From contig JAKLLJ010000078.1 in NCBI GenBank assembly GCA_023150215.1, forward strand, positions 1-11,482: a stretch of DNA of 11,482 bases, read 5' to 3'. This document shows positions 1-7,020 of the stretch, one piece after another. The position numbers and the translations under genes are program-made. The DNA is from Thauera sp. (GTDB lineage: Bacteria; Pseudomonadota; Gammaproteobacteria; Burkholderiales; Rhodocyclaceae). Every line of letters starts with the position of its first letter. The first letter of the stretch is position 1. A model generated the notes under the pieces. It saw nothing but the letters and a program-made list of their open reading frames with translations. It did not search any database and was not told where the DNA came from.

Positions 1-231
1 GCACTCCTGCGCCACCTTGCCCGCCGCCTCGGCGGCAACCTGCGCCGCAAACGGGGTGCTCTTGCGCGACCCCTTGAAGCCCGCGCCGCCCGAAGTCGCC
101 CACGACAGGGCATTGCCCTGACGATCGGTGATGGTGATGATGGTGTTGTTGAAGCTCGCGTGAACGTGCGCAATACCTTCCGCGACGTTCTTCTTGACCT
201 TCTTGCGAACCTTGGTTCCAGTCTTAGCCAT
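1..231 (-). CDS. rpsK: 30S ribosomal protein S11, 5' part only
   Basis: This is the first 77 codons of small-subunit protein S11, which sits on the 30S platform near the E-site mRNA path together with S7 and S18. The visible part begins MAKTGTKVRKKV and contains the S11 core signatures HASFNNTIITITDRQGN and GFKGSRKSTPFAAQ. The family is about 129 residues, so roughly 50 C-terminal residues, including the basic tail, lie beyond the window edge; this is not a biological truncation. The ATG at 231-229 is preceded by AGGA about 8 bases upstream. The gene starts 12 bases after the rpsM stop, as in alpha operons, where rpsD, rpoA and rplQ normally follow. Confidence 0.98.
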   Translation of the reverse strand, partial: MAKTGTKVRKKVKKNVAEGIAHVHASFNNTIITITDRQGNALSWATSGGAGFKGSRKSTPFAAQVAAEAAGKVAQEC

Positions 232-243
232 TATCGAATCCTA

Positions 244-606
244 TTACTTCTTGCCGGCGATCGGCTTGCGCGGACCCTTGCGGGTGCGTGCGTTGGTGCG
301 AGTGCGCTGCCCGCGCATCGGCAGGCCGCGACGATGTCGGACGCCGCGATAGCAACCCAGGTCCATCAGTCGCTTGATGTTCATCGTGACTTCACGACGC
401 AGGTCGCCTTCGACGACGAAACGCGCAACCTCGTCACGCAGCTTCTCCATGTCGGTCTCGGTCAGATCCTTGATCTTGATCGAGCGCACGATCCCGGCAG
501 CGTCGCAAATCTTCTGAGCACGCGAACGGCCGATCCCATAGATGGCGGTCAGCGCGATCTCGGCATGCTTGTGATTGGGAATGTTTACCCCAGCAATACG
601 GGCCAT
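244..606 (-). CDS. rpsM: 30S ribosomal protein S13
   Basis: S13 is a 30S head protein that contacts the large subunit through intersubunit bridges B1a and B1b and touches the P-site tRNA with its C-terminal tail. The 120-residue product has the usual length. It starts MARIAGVNIPNHK and carries the helix-two-turn-helix region with AIYGIGRSRAQKIC at about residues 22-35. The basic tail includes YRGVRHRRGLPMRGQRTRTN and ends in KPIAGKK. It is the first gene of the alpha-type group and follows rpmJ after a 53-base gap holding a likely promoter. The start has only a weak GGGG purine stretch about 7 bases upstream, weaker than at most genes here, so initiation may be limiting or depend on leader structure. 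Confidence 0.99.
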   Translation of the reverse strand: MARIAGVNIPNHKHAEIALTAIYGIGRSRAQKICDAAGIVRSIKIKDLTETDMEKLRDEVARFVVEGDLRREVTMNIKRLMDLGCYRGVRHRRGLPMRGQRTRTNARTRKGPRKPIAGKK

Positions 607-634
607 CCGTATACCCCGAAACGAAAAACGTTAA

Positions 635-663
635 ATTCTAATGCCTGGCGTTGACTAGATCAA
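635..663 (-). promoter_or_regulatory. Putative sigma-70 promoter for the alpha operon (rpsM)
   Basis: On the minus strand TTGATC (663-658) and TAGAAT (640-635) are separated by exactly 17 bases. They match the TTGACA and TATAAT consensus at 4/6 and 5/6 positions. The -35 box overlaps the TGA stop of rpmJ. Transcription would start near 628, giving a leader of only about 22 bases before the rpsM ATG at 606. The position agrees with the known alpha-operon promoter between rpmJ and rpsM in E. coli. The call rests on motif and spacing only; readthrough from upstream is also likely. Confidence 0.6.
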
Positions 664-773
664 CCCTGACGTTGCTTGTGCCGCGGATCGCTACAAATGA
701 CGCGAACCACACCCTTGCGGCGAATGATCTTGCAATTGCGGCAGAGCCGCTTAACTGAGGCCTGGACTCTCAT
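660..773 (-). CDS. rpmJ: 50S ribosomal protein L36
   Basis: L36 is the smallest large-subunit protein and buries in 23S rRNA near the base of the L7/L12 stalk. The 37-residue product begins MRVQASVKRLCRNCKII. It has the zinc ribbon pattern C11-x2-C14-x12-C27-x4-H32, so it is the zinc-binding (C+) form; zinc-free paralogues lack these ligands. A good AGGAG lies 7 bases before the ATG at 773. It follows infA after 25 bases and its TGA (662-660) overlaps the -35 box of the putative alpha promoter. This infA-rpmJ-rpsM order is usual in betaproteobacteria. The gene is easily missed by length cut-offs. Confidence 0.98.
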   Translation of the reverse strand: MRVQASVKRLCRNCKIIRRKGVVRVICSDPRHKQRQG

Positions 774-798
774 GGTCTTGCTCCTGTTTCTTCAAACT

Positions 799-1017
799 TT
801 ACTTGGTCCGGAAAACGATCCGGCCCTTGGTCAGGTCGTAGGGGGTGAGCTGCACCGTGACCTTGTCCCCCGGGAGGATGCGGATGTAGTGCATCCGCAT
901 TTTTCCGGAGATGTGTCCGAGAACCATGTGTCCGTTCTCGAGCCTGACGCGGAAAGTTGCATTGGGAAGGTTCTCGGTGACCTCACCCTGCATCTCGATG
1001 ACATCTTCCTTCGCCAT
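799..1017 (-). CDS. infA: Translation initiation factor IF-1
   Basis: IF-1 is a cytoplasmic factor that binds the 30S A site during initiation and cooperates with IF-2 and IF-3 to select the initiator tRNA. The 72-residue product has the exact family length and is a single S1-like OB fold. It starts MAKEDVIEMQGEV and has the core HISGKMRMHYIRILPGDKVTV and the ending DLTKGRIVFRTK. It begins 4 bases after the secY stop; a moderate AGGTG-type ribosome site lies across the end of secY, which suggests translational coupling. In E. coli infA lies outside this cluster, so its place here is a lineage marker. Confidence 0.99.
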   Translation of the reverse strand: MAKEDVIEMQGEVTENLPNATFRVRLENGHMVLGHISGKMRMHYIRILPGDKVTVQLTPYDLTKGRIVFRTK

Positions 1018-1021
1018 GCAC

Positions 1022-2347
<1,326 letters not shown>

Positions 2348-2361
2348 AACCGTTTTCCTTT

Positions 2362-2799
2362 TTACTCGGCCGCCACGGAGCCGCCGGCAGCTTCGATCGC
2401 GGCCTTGGCACCCTGAGTCGCACCGATGCCGCGCAGGACGACCTTGCGGCTGATGGAGCCCGACAGCACGACTTTCGCCGACAGCGCGTCGGCCGCAATC
2501 ACACCGGCTTGCTTGAGCGTGAGCAGATCGACTTCATCGATCGGCAGCTTGTCGAGTTCGGACAGACGGACTTCGACGTTGCGTGCACGCGTCAGCGAGA
2601 CGAAGCCCCGCTTCGGCAGGCGACGCTGCAGCGGCATCTGGCCGCCTTCGAAACCAACCTTGTGGAAGCCGCCGGCGCGGGACTTTTGACCCTTGTGGCC
2701 CCGGCCGCAGGTCTTGCCCAGACCGCTCCCCATCCCGCGCCCGACACGGCGCGCGGTCTTCTTCGAGCCCTCTGCGGGCTTGATGCTATTCAGGCGCAT
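2362..2799 (-). CDS. rplO: 50S ribosomal protein L15
   Basis: L15 is a late-assembly large-subunit protein whose long basic N-terminal extension threads through 23S rRNA. The 145-residue product has the family length. It begins MRLNSIKPAEGSKKTARRVG and shows the glycine- and arginine-rich signature GRGHKGQKSRAGG at about 32-44. The globular C-terminal domain ends AAIEAAGGSVAAE. The gene begins 1 base after the rpmD stop (TGA-T-ATG), and its GAGGG ribosome site lies inside the end of rpmD, so translation is probably coupled. It is followed by secY, as in nearly all bacteria. Confidence 0.99.
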   Translation of the reverse strand: MRLNSIKPAEGSKKTARRVGRGMGSGLGKTCGRGHKGQKSRAGGFHKVGFEGGQMPLQRRLPKRGFVSLTRARNVEVRLSELDKLPIDEVDLLTLKQAGVIAADALSAKVVLSGSISRKVVLRGIGATQGAKAAIEAAGGSVAAE

Positions 2800-2800
2800 A

Positions 2801-2983
2801 TCAACCCTCGCACTTGAGCAGGTAGGACACCTTGTTGATCATCCCACGGACTTCCGGCGTGTCCGCCAGCTCGACCGAGTGATTCATCCGACGCAACCCC
2901 AGGCCACGCACGGTGGCGCGATGGGATTGCTTGGTGCCGATCACGCTCTTGACGAGCGTGACCTTGATTTTCTTGTCCGACAT
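2801..2983 (-). CDS. rpmD: 50S ribosomal protein L30
   Basis: L30 is a small large-subunit protein that bridges 23S and 5S rRNA near the central protuberance. The 60-residue product matches the short bacterial form. It starts MSDKKIKVTLVKSVIGTK and has the conserved stretches RATVRGLGLRRMNHSVE and PEVRGMINKVSYL. It starts 3 bases after the rpsE stop, with only a GGGG-type ribosome site inside rpsE, so coupling to rpsE is likely. L30 is dispensable in some bacteria and missing in others; here it is intact. Confidence 0.98.
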   Translation of the reverse strand: MSDKKIKVTLVKSVIGTKQSHRATVRGLGLRRMNHSVELADTPEVRGMINKVSYLLKCEG

Positions 2984-2986
2984 CGC

Positions 2987-3511
2987 TTACCCCAGGATCT
3001 CTTCGACGGTCTTGCCGCGCTTGGCAGCAATTTCCGCCGGGGTGTTGATCGCCATCAGGCCATTGATGGTGGCCCGGACGACGTTGTACGGATTGGCAGA
3101 ACCGATGCACTTGCAGATCACATCGGTTACACCCATGACTTCGAAAACCGCGCGCATCGGACCGCCCGCAATGATGCCGGTACCGGCCGGGGCAGGCTGC
3201 ATCAGCACCGAAGCGGCGCCATGCTTGCCGACCACGGTGTGCTGCAGGGTGCCGTTCTTCAGCGATACCTTGCGCAGCTTGCGACGCGCTTCATCCATCG
3301 CCTTCTGCACCGCAACCGGCACTTCGCGGGATTTGCCCTTGCCCATGCCGATCGCACCGTCGCCGTCGCCAACCACGGTCAGCGCAGCGAAGCCGAGGAT
3401 CCGGCCGCCTTTGACGACCTTGGTCACGCGATTGATCGCGACCATTTTTTCCTTCAGGCCGTCATCGCGCTCGTCGGAGGCTTGCGCACGTTTGGTTTGC
3501 TGCTTAGCCAT
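2987..3511 (-). CDS. rpsE: 30S ribosomal protein S5
   Basis: S5 sits with S4 at the mRNA entry channel of the 30S subunit and influences decoding fidelity; certain changes in it cause error-prone decoding or spectinomycin resistance. The 174-residue product has an N-terminal double-stranded-RNA-binding-like fold. That fold includes LKEKMVAINRVTKVVKGGR and the loop GDGDGAIGMGKGKSREVP. The C-terminal alpha/beta domain has GTGIIAGGPMRAVFEVMGV and NPYNVVRATINGL. The product is a little longer than the 167 residues of E. coli. The ATG at 3511 has GAGGA about 6 bases upstream and lies 12 bases after the rplR stop. Confidence 0.99.
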   Translation of the reverse strand: MAKQQTKRAQASDERDDGLKEKMVAINRVTKVVKGGRILGFAALTVVGDGDGAIGMGKGKSREVPVAVQKAMDEARRKLRKVSLKNGTLQHTVVGKHGAASVLMQPAPAGTGIIAGGPMRAVFEVMGVTDVICKCIGSANPYNVVRATINGLMAINTPAEIAAKRGKTVEEILG

Positions 3512-3523
3512 TCGATTCCTCGC

Positions 3524-3877
3524 TTAGAACTTGAGACCGCCTTCGCGGGCGGCCTCGGCCAGCGCCTTGACGCGGCCGTGATACAGGAAGCCCGAGCGGT
3601 CGAAGGAGACCTGCTCGACACCGGCAGCTTTGGCGCGCTCGGCGATCAACTTGCCGACGAACTCGGCAGCAGCCTTGTTGCCGCCATTGGCAACCTGCGA
3701 GCGAACATCGGCCTCGACCGTGGACGCAGCCGCGATGACACGCGAGCCGCAACCCGAGATAACCTGGGCGTAGATATGGCAGTTGGACCGGAACACCGTC
3801 AGGCGAACCGCCTTGAGCTCCGCAATCTTGGCGCGAGTTTTGCGCGCACGGCGAAGACGAGTTTCTTTCTTGTTCAT
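3524..3877 (-). CDS. rplR: 50S ribosomal protein L18
   Basis: L18 binds 5S rRNA, together with L5 and L25, and anchors it in the central protuberance of the 50S subunit. The 117-residue product has the exact length of the E. coli protein. It begins MNKKETRLRRARKTRAKIAE, a basic N-terminal arm, followed by RLTVFRSNCHIYAQVI and the C-terminal signature VSFDRSGFLYHGRVKALAEA. The ATG at 3877 fits both the family N-terminus and an AAGGCGG-type ribosome site. Longer readings upstream would run into rplF coding sequence. The gene lies 11 bases after rplF and 12 before rpsE. Confidence 0.99.
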   Translation of the reverse strand: MNKKETRLRRARKTRAKIAELKAVRLTVFRSNCHIYAQVISGCGSRVIAAASTVEADVRSQVANGGNKAAAEFVGKLIAERAKAAGVEQVSFDRSGFLYHGRVKALAEAAREGGLKF

Positions 3878-3888
3878 GTCGAACCGCC

Positions 3889-4422
3889 TTACTTCTTCTT
3901 GGTTTCCTTGAGCACCACCACCTCGTCCGAATAACGGACGCCCTTGCCCTTGTAAGGCTCGGGGGAGCGGTAGGCACGCACCTCGGCTGCGACCTGGCCG
4001 ACCTGTTGCTTGTCGGTTCCCTTGATCACGATCTCGGTCTGGGTCGGCGTCTCGACCTTCACGCCTTCCGGCATCTGGTGAACCACCGGATGCGAAAAAC
4101 CGAGCGACAGGTTGAGCTTGTCGCCCTGAGCCTGTGCGCGGTAACCCACGCCGACCAGGTTCAGCTTGCGCTCGAAACCCTTGGTCACGCCGGTCACCAT
4201 GTTGTTCACCAGCGCGCGCACCGTACCTGACATCGCGCGGGCGTTCGCAACGCCGTCGCGGGCCTTGCACACCACGGCATCGCCTTCGCGAACGACGCTG
4301 ACTTCAGCACCCAGCACCTGACGCAAGGTACCCAACGGGCCCTTAACGGCGATCTCGGCATCGGAAATGACCACTTCCACGCCCTGCGGGATCGCCACCG
4401 GATTCTTGGCTACACGAGACAT
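3889..4422 (-). CDS. rplF: 50S ribosomal protein L6
   Basis: L6 lies near the sarcin-ricin loop and the L7/L12 stalk base, where translation GTPases bind. The 177-residue product has the family length and shows the two homologous alpha/beta domains. It starts MSRVAKNPVAIPQGVEV, with IAVKGPLGTL in domain one. Domain two includes NLVGVGYRAQAQGDKLNLSL, GFSHPV and the C-terminal rRNA-binding stretch RSPEPYKGKGVRYSDE. The ATG at 4422 is preceded by AAAGGGG. The gene sits 11 bases after rpsH and 11 before rplR. Confidence 0.99.
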   Translation of the reverse strand: MSRVAKNPVAIPQGVEVVISDAEIAVKGPLGTLRQVLGAEVSVVREGDAVVCKARDGVANARAMSGTVRALVNNMVTGVTKGFERKLNLVGVGYRAQAQGDKLNLSLGFSHPVVHQMPEGVKVETPTQTEIVIKGTDKQQVGQVAAEVRAYRSPEPYKGKGVRYSDEVVVLKETKKK

Positions 4423-4433
4423 CGCTATCCCCT

Positions 4434-4829
4434 TTAGGCGACCAGGCAGATGACTTCGCCGCCGACGCGACTAGCGCGTGCGGAACGATCGGTCATCACG
4501 CCACGCGGCGTGGAAACGATGGCCACGCCGAGGCCGTTCATCACGCGCGGCAGATCATCGCTACCCTTGTAGATACGCAGGCCGGGACGGCTCACGCGCT
4601 CCAGGCGCTCGATGACCGGACGACCGGCGTAGTACTTGAGCGTCACATCGAGAGAAGCTTTCCCAGCCTCATCCCGAACGGCGAAGCCGTCGATGTAACC
4701 TTCGTCTTGCAACACCTTGGCGATCGCAACCTTCAGCTTGGACGAAGGCATGGACACCAAAGCCTTCTGGGCCTGCTGGCCATTGCGGATGCGCGTCAGC
4801 ATGTCGGCGATCGGATCGGACATACTCAT
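4434..4829 (-). CDS. rpsH: 30S ribosomal protein S8
   Basis: S8 is a primary 16S rRNA binder (helix 21, central domain) and in E. coli is also the translational repressor of the spc operon through a site near the rplE start. The 131-residue product starts MSMSDPIADMLTRIRNGQ. It has the C-terminal RNA-binding motif STPRGVMTDRSAR and ends GGEVICLVA. Two in-frame ATGs lie at 4829 and 4823; the first is chosen because AAGGAG is 9 bases upstream and the MSM start is typical of the family. The gene is 13 bases after rpsN. Autoregulation here is inferred from the family; no clear mRNA target could be drawn. Confidence 0.99.
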   Translation of the reverse strand: MSMSDPIADMLTRIRNGQQAQKALVSMPSSKLKVAIAKVLQDEGYIDGFAVRDEAGKASLDVTLKYYAGRPVIERLERVSRPGLRIYKGSDDLPRVMNGLGVAIVSTPRGVMTDRSARASRVGGEVICLVA

Positions 4830-4842
4830 CTTCGAATTCTCC

Positions 4843-5148
4843 TTACCAGCTCGCCTTGGTCATACCAGGCACTTCGCCGCGGAAAGCGATCTCGCGCAGC
4901 TTGTTGCGGCACAGACCGAACTTGCGGAAAACACCACGCGGACGCCCGGTGAGCGCGCAGCGATTACGCTGGCGGGTCGGGTTGGCATTGCGCGGCAGTT
5001 GCTGCAGGGCCAGGCGGGCAGCCATGCGTTCTTCTTCGGACAGACTGCTGTCCTTGACCGTCGCGACCAGGGACGCACGCTTGGCAGCGAATTTCTCCAC
5101 CAGCTTTGCACGCTTCGCTTCGCGGTTGATCAGAGCGAGTTTCGCCAT
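4843..5148 (-). CDS. rpsN: 30S ribosomal protein S14 (zinc-free long form)
   Basis: S14 is a 30S head protein near the A and P sites that assembles with S3 and S10. The 101-residue product is the long form, like that of E. coli. It starts MAKLALINREAKRAKLVEKF and has the conserved C-terminal part NRCALTGRPRGVFRKFGLCR. The short zinc form has two CxxC pairs here; this protein keeps only one cysteine at each site (RCALTG and LCRNKL), so it is the C-minus, zinc-independent type. The ATG at 5148 gives the family N-terminus; earlier codons would overlap rplE without homology. It lies 7 bases after rplE, with a GAGGG ribosome site. Confidence 0.99.
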   Translation of the reverse strand: MAKLALINREAKRAKLVEKFAAKRASLVATVKDSSLSEEERMAARLALQQLPRNANPTRQRNRCALTGRPRGVFRKFGLCRNKLREIAFRGEVPGMTKASW

Positions 5149-5155
5149 ATCACCC

Positions 5156-5695
5156 TCAATTCTTGAACGGGAACTTGAACGCACCAAGGAGCGCGCGCGC
5201 TTCCTGATCGGTCTTCGCCGTCGTCGTGATGCTGATGTTCATCCCGCGCAGCGCATCGATCTTGTCGTACTCGATCTCGGGGAAAATGATCTGCTCTTTC
5301 ACACCGAGATTGTAGTTGCCACGACCATCGAAACCCTTCGCACCAATACCACGGAAGTCACGAACACGCGGCAACGCGATCGCGATCAGTCGATCGAGAA
5401 ACTCGAACATACGCGGACCGCGCAGCGTGACCATGCAGCCGATCGGGTAGCCGTCGCGGATCTTGAACCCGGCGATCGACTTCCGCGCCTTGGTGGCGAC
5501 CGGCTTTTGACCGGCGATCTTGGTCATGTCGCCAATGGCGTGCTCGAGAATCTTCTTGTCGCCGACCGCTTCGCCAACACCCATGTTGAGGGTGATCTTG
5601 GTGATGCGCGGCACTTCCATGACGGACTTGTAGCCGAACTGCTGCTTCAGCGCAGGCGCCACTTCATCCTTGTAAACCTGTTGCAAGCGAGCCAT
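5156..5695 (-). CDS. rplE: 50S ribosomal protein L5
   Basis: L5 binds 5S rRNA and helix 84 of 23S rRNA and forms bridge B1b with S13; it also contacts P-site tRNA. The 179-residue product has the family length. It begins MARLQQVYKDEVAPALKQQF, with VPRITKITLNMGVGEA, GQKPVATKARKSIAGFKIR and the ending LLGAFKFPFKN. An in-frame GTG at 5701 would add two residues, but it lies inside the AAGGAG ribosome site; the ATG at 5695, 5 bases past that site, is the right start. The rplX stop TAA overlaps the same AAGGAG, pointing to coupling. In E. coli this start is where S8 represses the spc operon. Confidence 0.99.
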   Translation of the reverse strand: MARLQQVYKDEVAPALKQQFGYKSVMEVPRITKITLNMGVGEAVGDKKILEHAIGDMTKIAGQKPVATKARKSIAGFKIRDGYPIGCMVTLRGPRMFEFLDRLIAIALPRVRDFRGIGAKGFDGRGNYNLGVKEQIIFPEIEYDKIDALRGMNISITTTAKTDQEARALLGAFKFPFKN

Positions 5696-5704
5696 CGTCA
5701 CTCC

Positions 5705-6022
5705 TTAGGCGTTCACCAGCTCGCCGTTCGACTTGAAGAAACGGACCTTGCGGCCATCTTCAAGCGTCTTGATCCCGATACGCTCACCCTTCTGGGTAGC
5801 GGGATTGAACAGCGCGACGTTCGACACATGGATCGGCATCTCTTTCTCGACGATGCCACCCACTTCACCCTTCAGCGGATTCGGGCGCACATGCTTCTTG
5901 ACCCGATTCACACCTTCGACCACGACGCGCTCGTCATCGACGCGGCGCAGCACAGTGCCACGACGGCCACGATCCTTGCCCGTCAGCACCACCACTTCGT
6001 CACCCTTGCGGATCTTGTTCAT
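5705..6022 (-). CDS. rplX: 50S ribosomal protein L24
   Basis: L24 is a primary assembly initiator of the large subunit; it binds the 5' domain of 23S rRNA and lies near the tunnel exit. The 105-residue product begins MNKIRKGDEVVVLTGKDRG. Its N-terminal KOW motif is at about residues 6-32 (KGDEVVVLTGKDRGRRGTV), followed by the loop KKHVRPNPLKGEVGGI and the ending KVRFFKSNGELVNA. The gene starts 11 bases after rplN with a GAGGAG ribosome site directly at the rplN stop. Confidence 0.99.
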   Translation of the reverse strand: MNKIRKGDEVVVLTGKDRGRRGTVLRRVDDERVVVEGVNRVKKHVRPNPLKGEVGGIVEKEMPIHVSNVALFNPATQKGERIGIKTLEDGRKVRFFKSNGELVNA

Positions 6023-6033
6023 CTCCGGACTCC

Positions 6034-6402
6034 TCAGAGCACTTCAGGCGCCAGCGAGACGATCTTCATGAACCGCTCGGTGCGCAGCTCGCGAGTGACC
6101 GGCCCGAAAATACGGGTACCGATCGGCTCGAGCTTGTTGTTCAGAAGCACGGCCGCATTGCTGTCGAACTTGATCAGCGAACCATCGGGACGACGAACGC
6201 CCTTGGCAGTACGAACGACGACCGCGTTGTAGACATCGCCTTTCTTGGCGCGACCGCGCGGCGCAGCATCTTTCACGGTGACCTTGATGATGTCGCCCAC
6301 ACCGGCATAGCGGCGCTTCGAACCACCCAGGACCTTGATGCACATCACCGAGCGCGCGCCGGAGTTATCGGCCACGTCCAGCCTGGACTGCATTTGAATC
6401 AT
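6034..6402 (-). CDS. rplN: 50S ribosomal protein L14
   Basis: L14 is a beta-barrel large-subunit protein at the subunit interface; it forms bridges B5 and B8 and binds L19 and the silencing factor RsfS. The 122-residue product begins MIQMQSRLDVADNSGAR. It has the signatures VMCIKVLGGSKRRYAGVGD and IGTRIFGPVTREL and ends MKIVSLAPEVL. It is the first gene of the spc-type group, preceded by a 155-base gap with a strong promoter. GGAG lies 8 bases before the ATG at 6402. A second in-frame ATG at 6393 would remove the conserved MIQ start and is not preferred. Confidence 0.99.
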   Translation of the reverse strand: MIQMQSRLDVADNSGARSVMCIKVLGGSKRRYAGVGDIIKVTVKDAAPRGRAKKGDVYNAVVVRTAKGVRRPDGSLIKFDSNAAVLLNNKLEPIGTRIFGPVTRELRTERFMKIVSLAPEVL

Positions 6403-6422
6403 GAAAGTATCTCCAACTTATC

Positions 6423-6480
6423 CCGCATGTGCGGACAGTCTTGGAACCCGTCAGGGTAGAGTGCCCCGAGCGAGCCCCGG
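6423..6480 (-). promoter_or_regulatory. Structured leader of the spc operon
   Basis: Between the predicted start point (about 6487) and the rplN ribosome site the leader can form three small hairpins in the minus-strand RNA. They are CCGGG/CUCGG around 6466-6480, ACCC-UGAC-GGGU at 6446-6457 and CCGC-ACAU-GCGG at 6423-6434. The first includes a G-U pair that would be a mismatch in the opposite strand. The remaining bases up to 6403 hold the GGAG ribosome site. No known regulatory RNA family is recognised. Confidence 0.35.
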
Positions 6481-6494
6481 AGCAAAGAGGCAAA

Positions 6495-6523
6495 ATTATA
6501 ACAGCCTGACACCGGAGTGCCAA
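6495..6523 (-). promoter_or_regulatory. Strong sigma-70 promoter of the spc operon
   Basis: On the minus strand TTGGCA (6523-6518) and TATAAT (6500-6495) are 17 bases apart. The -10 box is preceded by TG-N, an extended -10 element. The match is 5/6 at -35 and 6/6 at -10, the best promoter in the window. Predicted transcription starts near 6487, leaving a leader of about 85 bases before rplN. In E. coli the spc promoter sits in the same rpsQ-rplN gap, which supports the call. No start-site data are visible. Confidence 0.85.
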
Positions 6524-6533
6524 GCTGTTTTTT
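6502..6533 (-). terminator. Hairpin at the S10/spc boundary, possible attenuator or terminator
   Basis: The minus-strand RNA from 6527 to 6502 folds into a continuous 11-bp stem (CAGCUUGGCAC with GUGUCAGGCUG, two G-U pairs) closed by a C(UCCG)G tetraloop, a member of the very stable UNCG class. AAAAAA precedes it and UUAUAAUUUU follows, so it resembles an intrinsic terminator for transcripts arriving from the S10 genes. In the plus-strand RNA the two wobbles become C-A mismatches, but a clean run of six T follows (6528-6533), so some stop of antisense transcription is possible. The stem contains the spc -35 box. Confidence 0.55.
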
Positions 6534-6557
6534 GTTGCTCGCTGCTAATAACGCAGA

Positions 6558-6827
6558 TCAGATGACTGCTGCCTTCTCGAGCACCTTGGCGACCCGCCAA
6601 GTCTTGGTGCGCGAGATCGGACGGCACTCCTCGATCTCGACCAGGTCGCCCTGGGTCGCGACGCCGTCTTCGACGTGTGCGTGGTACTTCGCAGAACGGG
6701 TGATGATCTTGCCGTACAGCGGGTGCTTGACCCGGCGTTCGACCAGCACGGTCACCGTCTTCTGCATCTTGTCGCTCACCACACGCCCAACCAGCGCGCG
6801 GCGAACCTTTTCAACTTGCTCGCTCAT
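6558..6827 (-). CDS. rpsQ: 30S ribosomal protein S17
   Basis: S17 is a primary 16S rRNA binder of the 5' domain with an OB-fold core. The 89-residue product begins MSEQVEKVRRALVGRVVSDK and has the family signatures MQKTVTVLVERRVKHPLYGK and GDLVEIEECRPISRTKTWRV. Its ATG overlaps the rpmC stop by ATGA, so it is translationally coupled to rpmC. The ribosome site is an AAGGCGG stretch. It is the last gene of the S10-type group; a 155-base gap with hairpin and promoter follows. Confidence 0.99.
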   Translation of the reverse strand: MSEQVEKVRRALVGRVVSDKMQKTVTVLVERRVKHPLYGKIITRSAKYHAHVEDGVATQGDLVEIEECRPISRTKTWRVAKVLEKAAVI

Positions 6828-7018
6828 TGCTGACCCGCCTTTTCACGCAGAATGGTGCGCACGCGCGCGATATCGCGGCGAACCTTCCCGATCTGACTCG
6901 TGTTGCCCAATTGCTGGGTGGCGTGCTGCATGCGCAGCGAAAACTGTGCCTTCAGCAGCTCGAGCAGCTCCTTGTTCAACTCGTCGGCGCTCTTGGCGCG
7001 GAGTTCGATAGCGTTCAT
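6824..7018 (-). CDS. rpmC: 50S ribosomal protein L29
   Basis: L29 lies at the polypeptide tunnel exit next to L23 and forms part of the docking site for trigger factor and the signal recognition particle. The 64-residue product is a two-helix hairpin: MNAIELRAKSADELNKELLE, then the signature LRMQHATQQLGNTSQIGKVR, then a basic second helix ending LREKAGQQ. The ATG at 7018 is preferred over an in-frame TTG at 7024 that overlaps the rplP stop. The ribosome site is only a GGGGG run about 7 bases upstream. Its TGA overlaps the rpsQ ATG. Confidence 0.98.
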   Translation of the reverse strand: MNAIELRAKSADELNKELLELLKAQFSLRMQHATQQLGNTSQIGKVRRDIARVRTILREKAGQQ

Positions 7019-7020
7019 GT

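Noticed and set aside
620..632. AACG-TTTTT-CGTT hairpin before rpsM as a terminator or operator
   Set aside because: The stem has four pairs, two of them A-T, and there is no U tract after it; chance is sufficient.
5640..5740. S8-binding operator around the rplE start, as in the E. coli spc operon
   Set aside because: Only a four-pair match (GUGA with UUAC) encloses the start codon. The helix-21-like core could not be drawn, so no feature is claimed; a covariance search would decide.
2693..6232. Open plus-strand frames at 2693-3934 and 4856-6232
   Set aside because: Same reason: antisense to rplO-rplF and to rpsN-rplN, with shadow composition and no independent signals.
6403..6557. A small gene or non-coding RNA gene in the rpsQ-rplN gap
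   Set aside because: No plausible short reading frame with a ribosome site was seen. The content is accounted for by the hairpin, promoter and rplN leader.
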